Shown here: in pieces, positions 60,231 to 64,000 of the stretch | Position numbering within the stretch: the first letter of the stretch is position 1 | Layout: each line of letters starts with the position of its first letter | DNA from: Ureibacillus thermophilus | GTDB taxonomy: Bacteria; Bacillota; Bacilli; Bacillales_A; Planococcaceae | Strand: one strand, 5' to 3' | DNA: 64,000 nt | NCBI RefSeq assembly: GCF_042657185.1 | Contig: NZ_JBHSNN010000010.1 | Position numbers and translations under genes: made by a program | Notes under the pieces: model-generated | Told to the model about the DNA's origin: nothing | Database searches by the model: none | The model's input: only the letters and a program-made list of their open reading frames with translations

Positions 60231-61579
60231 TTTATTCAACACAATTTCAACATAAAAAAATTTTGGTTTTAGGCTTAGCAAAAAGCGGAGTGGCTGCATC
60301 GCTCCTACTACATAAGCTTGGGGCATTTGTGACAGTGAATGATGCAAAACCTTTTGATGAAAATCCCGATGCTCAATCTTTGCTGAAAAAGGGGATTACT
60401 GTCATTTGCGGCCGACATCCGGAAGATTTGCTAGATGAAGGATTTGAAATGGTTGTAAAAAATCCTGGCATTCCTTACACCAATCCCATTGTAAAAGAAG
60501 CCCTCTCACGAAATTTACCAGTCATTACGGAAATTGAGTTGGCTTATTTGATCAGCGAAGCACCGATGATCGGCATTACAGGAACAAATGGTAAAACAAC
60601 TACAACAACATTAATTTTTGAAATGTTAAAAAGAAGCGGCCGTCATCCAAAAATTGCGGGCAATATCGGAACGGTAGCTTGCACTGTTGCGGAAGAGGCT
60701 ACAAAAGATGAAGTAATTGTAACGGAATTATCATCATTTCAATTGATGGGCATTATTCAATTTAAACCTAAAATTGCCGTGCTAACCAATTTATATGATG
60801 CTCATTTAGATTATCACGGCACTTTTGAGGAATATGCGAAAGCGAAATTTGGAATTACGAAAAATCAAACGGAAGAGGATTATTTAATCTTTAATCAAGA
60901 TCAAGAGGTCGTTGTCGAATGGGCGAAAGCATCGCGGGCAAAAAAAATTCCTTTCAGCATTCAAGGCCGCATGGAAGAAGGGATTAGCGCCGATGATTCA
61001 ACCATTTACTGGCAAGGTGAAACGTTTATTGACCGGGAAATAATTGCTTTGCCAGGCAAGCACAATTTGCAAAATATTTTAGCAGCCATTGCTGCTTGCC
61101 TCACATATGGATGCGACAAGTTGGCAATTGAAGAAGTATTAAAAACCTTCTCCGGCGTCCGCCATCGCACTCAATTTGTCCGTGAGTGGAAAGGAAGAAA
61201 AATTTACAACGATTCGAAGGCAACAAATTGTTTAGCAACAAAAGTAGCGCTTGAAGCATTTCAACAGCCAATCATATTAATTGCGGGGGGACTAGAACGA
61301 GGACATTCCTTCGAAGAATTGCGGGAAGCAATGAAAAATGTTAAAGCTGTTGTGGCAATGGGTGAAACGAAAAATCGTTTTATCGAATTTGCAAAGTCTT
61401 GCAATGTAAAAGAATGTGTAATTGCTGCCGATATTGCTGAGGCTGTTGAAAAGGCTGCAGAACTTTCCGAAAGCGGAGACGTTATTTTATTATCGCCGGC
61501 TTGTGCCAGCTGGGATCAATATAAAAACTTTGAAGTTCGAGGGGATTTATTTATTGAGGCGGCAATGAAACTTTCTTAA
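60227..61579 (+). CDS. murD: UDP-MurNAc-L-Ala:D-Glu ligase MurD
   Basis: Adds D-glutamate. 450 aa (B. subtilis 451): VLGLAKSGVAA, GITGTNGKTTTTTL (P-loop), NLYDAHLDYHG with the catalytic histidine, NDSKATN and LLSPACASWDQYKNFEVRGD are all in place. ATG 60227 overlaps the mraY TGA, the longer frame at 60173 is not used. Confidence 0.96.
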   Translation: MIYSTQFQHKKILVLGLAKSGVAASLLLHKLGAFVTVNDAKPFDENPDAQSLLKKGITVICGRHPEDLLDEGFEMVVKNPGIPYTNPIVKEALSRNLPVITEIELAYLISEAPMIGITGTNGKTTTTTLIFEMLKRSGRHPKIAGNIGTVACTVAEEATKDEVIVTELSSFQLMGIIQFKPKIAVLTNLYDAHLDYHGTFEEYAKAKFGITKNQTEEDYLIFNQDQEVVVEWAKASRAKKIPFSIQGRMEEGISADDSTIYWQGETFIDREIIALPGKHNLQNILAAIAACLTYGCDKLAIEEVLKTFSGVRHRTQFVREWKGRKIYNDSKATNCLATKVALEAFQQPIILIAGGLERGHSFEELREAMKNVKAVVAMGETKNRFIEFAKSCNVKECVIAADIAEAVEKAAELSESGDVILLSPACASWDQYKNFEVRGDLFIEAAMKLS

Positions 61580-61607
61580 TGGTGGAATGAAAAAATATTA
61601 AGAAAGG

Positions 61608-62696
61608 ATGCCTTCACTGAAATTTACGTATAAAAGGCTGTTTATACTTTCTGCATTTACACTGTCCGTTGTCGGTATCATTTTCATTTATTCGGCGGGT
61701 ACATATTGGAGTGCGATTCATTACAAAGGAGAAATTCCTTTTTACATTAAACAATCCATTTACCTTTTACTTGCGCTTATAGTCTTTTATATCGTCTCCA
61801 ATATGTCCATTTTTCACCTTGAAAAAACGTGGATTGGCTTATATATATTTTCTCTGTTCTTGCTTGTCCTTGTGTTAATTCCAGGAATCGGCCTTGAGCG
61901 GAACGGCTCTCAAAGCTGGATCGGAATCGGGCCATTAACTGTACAGCCTGCCGAGTTAGTGAAAATTACGACTTTAATGGTTTTAAGCTTTTTGCTTAGC
62001 AAGGTGCCTAGCGGTGAGCGGATTGTCCGCCTCCAGCATTTCCTCATTATCATTATTCCAAGCGCTCTAATTATGTTGCAGCCTGATTTTGGTTCTGTGT
62101 TTATATTAGTTATCTCCTCATTTATTTTGTTATTTATTGCAAGATATCCAATCAAACTTTATGTGGCTATTATTGTTATTGGCGTGATTGGATTAGTCGG
62201 ACTTATTGCAGCTGCACCTTATCGGTTAAAGCGGATTGAAGCCTTCATCGATCCTTGGCAAGATCCGTTAGGCAGCGGTTTCCAGGCGGTGCAGTCGCTC
62301 TTAGCCATTGGTCCTGCCGGATTGCTCGGACATGGCTTTCAGCAAAGCAGACAAAAGTTTTTATATTTACCGGAGCCGCAAAACGATTTTATCTTTTCCA
62401 TTATTTTGGAGGAAATCGGATTTGTAGGCGGTTGTTTTCTCATCGCCCTGTTTTGTCTATTCATCTATTCAGGAATGGGTTTAGCTTTGCAGGCAACGAG
62501 AAGTTCGGATTTTTTCGCTATCAGCTCCCTTGTTGCTATGATCGGCTTCCAAGCAGCATTAAATATTGGCGTTGTGATTGGGCTGATTCCTGTAACAGGT
62601 GTGACGTTGCCGTTTATTAGTTATGGCGGCACATCGCTCATGATTATATGGTTTGTTGTTGGCGTCATTGTAGCTATTTCAAATCGAACCACATAA
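61608..62696 (+). CDS. spoVE: SEDS-family protein, SpoVE/FtsW type
   Basis: Lipid II polymerase, expected partner of SpoVD in cortex synthesis. 362 aa, ten helices: IFIYSAGTYWS, LIPGIGLERNGSQSWIGIGPLTVQPAELVKI, PEPQNDFIFSIILEEIG and GVTLPFISYGGTS. Place after murD is that of B. subtilis spoVE. ATG 61608 touches its AAAGG ribosome site without spacing; a CTG at 61617 would be better spaced, so the exact start is doubtful. murG and murB, which follow in B. subtilis, are absent. Confidence 0.87.
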   Translation: MPSLKFTYKRLFILSAFTLSVVGIIFIYSAGTYWSAIHYKGEIPFYIKQSIYLLLALIVFYIVSNMSIFHLEKTWIGLYIFSLFLLVLVLIPGIGLERNGSQSWIGIGPLTVQPAELVKITTLMVLSFLLSKVPSGERIVRLQHFLIIIIPSALIMLQPDFGSVFILVISSFILLFIARYPIKLYVAIIVIGVIGLVGLIAAAPYRLKRIEAFIDPWQDPLGSGFQAVQSLLAIGPAGLLGHGFQQSRQKFLYLPEPQNDFIFSIILEEIGFVGGCFLIALFCLFIYSGMGLALQATRSSDFFAISSLVAMIGFQAALNIGVVIGLIPVTGVTLPFISYGGTSLMIIWFVVGVIVAISNRTT

Positions 62697-62715
62697 TTGG
62701 AAAGGAGGAGTAAAA

Positions 62716-63546
62716 ATGGATAAAGTCATTGATATTGAAGAACGCATTCCCACCTTAAAGAAGAAAAGAAGAAGAAGAACAAACACAAAGTTTGTCGTGA
62801 TGATATCCCTATTTTTAGTCTTGTTATTTTTACTCCTTTATTTCCAATCATCTTACAGCGATATTCAAAAAATTACCGTGCATGGAGCGAAGTTGGTAAA
62901 AGAAGATTATTATATCGAAAAGTCCGGACTTCAAATAGGCGATTCAATGTGGGGATTCAAAGTTCTCGACATTGAAAAAAAATTGCAAGAGGATTGGGTT
63001 AAAGATGTGACCGTAAAAAGAAAGTGGCTTACAACTGTAGAAATACAAGTGAAAGAATACCGAAAAGTTGCCTATATATTTGAAGATCATCATTTCTACC
63101 CAATATTGGAAAATGGGGTTGTCTATAAATCATCGGAGAAAATTGACCCTACCATTGATGCACCTATTTTTTTAAACTTTGATGATGAAGAGTTGAGAAA
63201 AAAGGTTTTGAAAGAATTGGCGGAACTGGATGATGAGGTGTTGGCGCTCATTTCTCAAATCAATTTAAATGCAACAGAATCGGATCCGTATTCGATTACA
63301 TTATTTATGAATGACGGGTTTGAAGTTAGAGCGGAAATCAACACCCTTGCAGAAAAAATGAAATATTACCCAGCGATTGTTGCGCAAATTGAAAATGCGG
63401 AGGAAAACGGAAAAGGTATCATTGATATTGAAGTTGGTTCTTATTTCAAACCTTATTCTGAAGTATATAAGACCATAGATATCAATGCAGAATCCGACCA
63501 TGAACCGGACGAACAGGATGTGGAAGATGATGAATCAACTCCATAA
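62716..63546 (+). CDS. divIB: Cell division protein DivIB/FtsQ
   Basis: 276 aa bitopic protein: basic cytoplasmic segment (KKKRRRRTNTK), membrane helix (about 28-48), POTRA domain starting at SYSDIQKITVHGAKLVKEDYYIEKSG, beta domain, and an acidic tail. It stabilises FtsL/DivIC in the divisome. ATG 62716 follows AAAGGAGGAG at 8 nt. Ends overlapping ylxW. Confidence 0.92.
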   Translation: MDKVIDIEERIPTLKKKRRRRTNTKFVVMISLFLVLLFLLLYFQSSYSDIQKITVHGAKLVKEDYYIEKSGLQIGDSMWGFKVLDIEKKLQEDWVKDVTVKRKWLTTVEIQVKEYRKVAYIFEDHHFYPILENGVVYKSSEKIDPTIDAPIFLNFDDEELRKKVLKELAELDDEVLALISQINLNATESDPYSITLFMNDGFEVRAEINTLAEKMKYYPAIVAQIENAEENGKGIIDIEVGSYFKPYSEVYKTIDINAESDHEPDEQDVEDDESTP

Positions 63547-64000
63547 TCGAAAACAAAATAAATTTTCAAAAAGACGTTTTATTTTCCTGTTAGTTTGCAT
63601 CGTGACCGGTTTCATCATCGGTTATGCCTATAACTTGGCAAAGGATCATAAAAAGCTGGATTCAAGCGCTTTGGATCAAGAGGATAATTACCGGACGGAA
63701 CTTATTGAGCAGCAAGAGAAAACCAAAGAATTGATGGACGAGCTGAATGAATTGAAAGAACAAATTAGCAAATATGAAAAATCTTTTACAGAAAATGAAA
63801 ATGATTACAAAGAACTGGCAGAAGAAGCTGAAAAATTAAGATTAATGCTCGGTGAATTGCCCGCCCATGGAGAGGGGATTAAAGTCACTTTAAAAGATGG
63901 AGCTTATAATCCGAAATCCACCAATCCGAATGATTATATTGTTCATGAAAGCCATATCTTTCTTGTCATCAATGAGTTAAAGATTTCAGGTGCAGAAGCC
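63530..64000 (+). CDS. ylxW: DUF881 family protein YlxW (partial, cut by window end)
   Basis: 157 codons are open to the end of the window. A short basic start (NQLHNRKQNKFSKRR), a membrane helix (about 17-37), a long coiled coil (about 55-110) and the beginning of the DUF881 domain (LGELPAHGEGIKVTLKDG). Overlaps the divIB end by 17 nt. In B. subtilis ylxW and ylxX follow divIB before sbp and ftsA. ATG 63527 is the alternative start. Confidence 0.85.
   Translation, partial: MNQLHNRKQNKFSKRRFIFLLVCIVTGFIIGYAYNLAKDHKKLDSSALDQEDNYRTELIEQQEKTKELMDELNELKEQISKYEKSFTENENDYKELAEEAEKLRLMLGELPAHGEGIKVTLKDGAYNPKSTNPNDYIVHESHIFLVINELKISGAEA

Overview
The window is a low-GC Firmicute chromosome whose gene order closely follows the Bacillus subtilis speA-yktA-yktB-suhB-typA-ylaH...ylaN-ftsW-pycA-ctaA-ctaCDEFG-ylb...-bshC-mraZ-rsmH-ftsL-pbpB-spoVD-mraY-murD-spoVE-divIB segment. 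Endospore genes (spoVD, spoVE, gerR-like, ylbJ-like), a caa3 oxidase with a cytochrome c domain on subunit II, and bacillithiol synthesis (bshC) point to a spore-forming Bacillales. Several gene absences (murE, murG and murB missing from the dcw cluster, ctaB missing beside ctaA) make me favour a Planococcaceae/Caryophanaceae relative such as Ureibacillus or Lysinibacillus; this is inference, as no rRNA is present.

Layout. 1-8.3 kb: arginine decarboxylase, a nitronate-monooxygenase-like flavoprotein, yktA, yktB, an inositol-phosphatase-like gene, ylaF, typA, ylaH. 8.8-21.4 kb: an ABC importer operon (lipoprotein, ATPase, permease) whose lipoprotein gene is split by a 10,062-bp element. The two junctions share a 7-bp core, and joining the inner ends rebuilds a 52-bp palindromic site centred on TT, the form expected of a large serine recombinase attP. 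Precise excision would rebuild a 329-aa binding protein. The element carries a serine recombinase with a small upstream gene, a three-gene surface glycosylation cassette (GT2, GtrA, GtrII types), an MFS exporter with a divergent TetR-type regulator, a small membrane protein and an old-yellow-enzyme oxidoreductase.

21.7-35 kb: ylaI, a conserved gene, ylaN, ftsW, pycA, divergent ctaA, then ctaCDEFG and a DUF420 gene. Three ResD-like half sites lie upstream of ctaA, and ctaB is absent. 35-50 kb: ylb region genes (ylbC, ylbF, ylbG, rsmD, coaD, ylbJ-like, ylbL, tmcAL, ylbN, rpmF, gerR-like) interspersed with genes not in the B. subtilis order, including a MurE-type ligase with the diaminopimelate-type DNPR motif. 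50-64 kb: panE, DUF3397, bshC and the division/cell-wall cluster, ending inside ylxW.

A family of about 270-310 bp intergenic repeats with inverted ends (GAGGCTGGGACA) occurs five times (5.4, 8.3, 17.6, 21.4, 39.4 kb), one copy being inside the mobile element. Functionally the core genes cover cell-wall synthesis and division, aerobic respiration, anaplerosis, CoA synthesis and RNA/ribosome modification. No rRNA, tRNA or CRISPR array was recognised. All identifications come from reading the sequence and remembered families; no database search was run.
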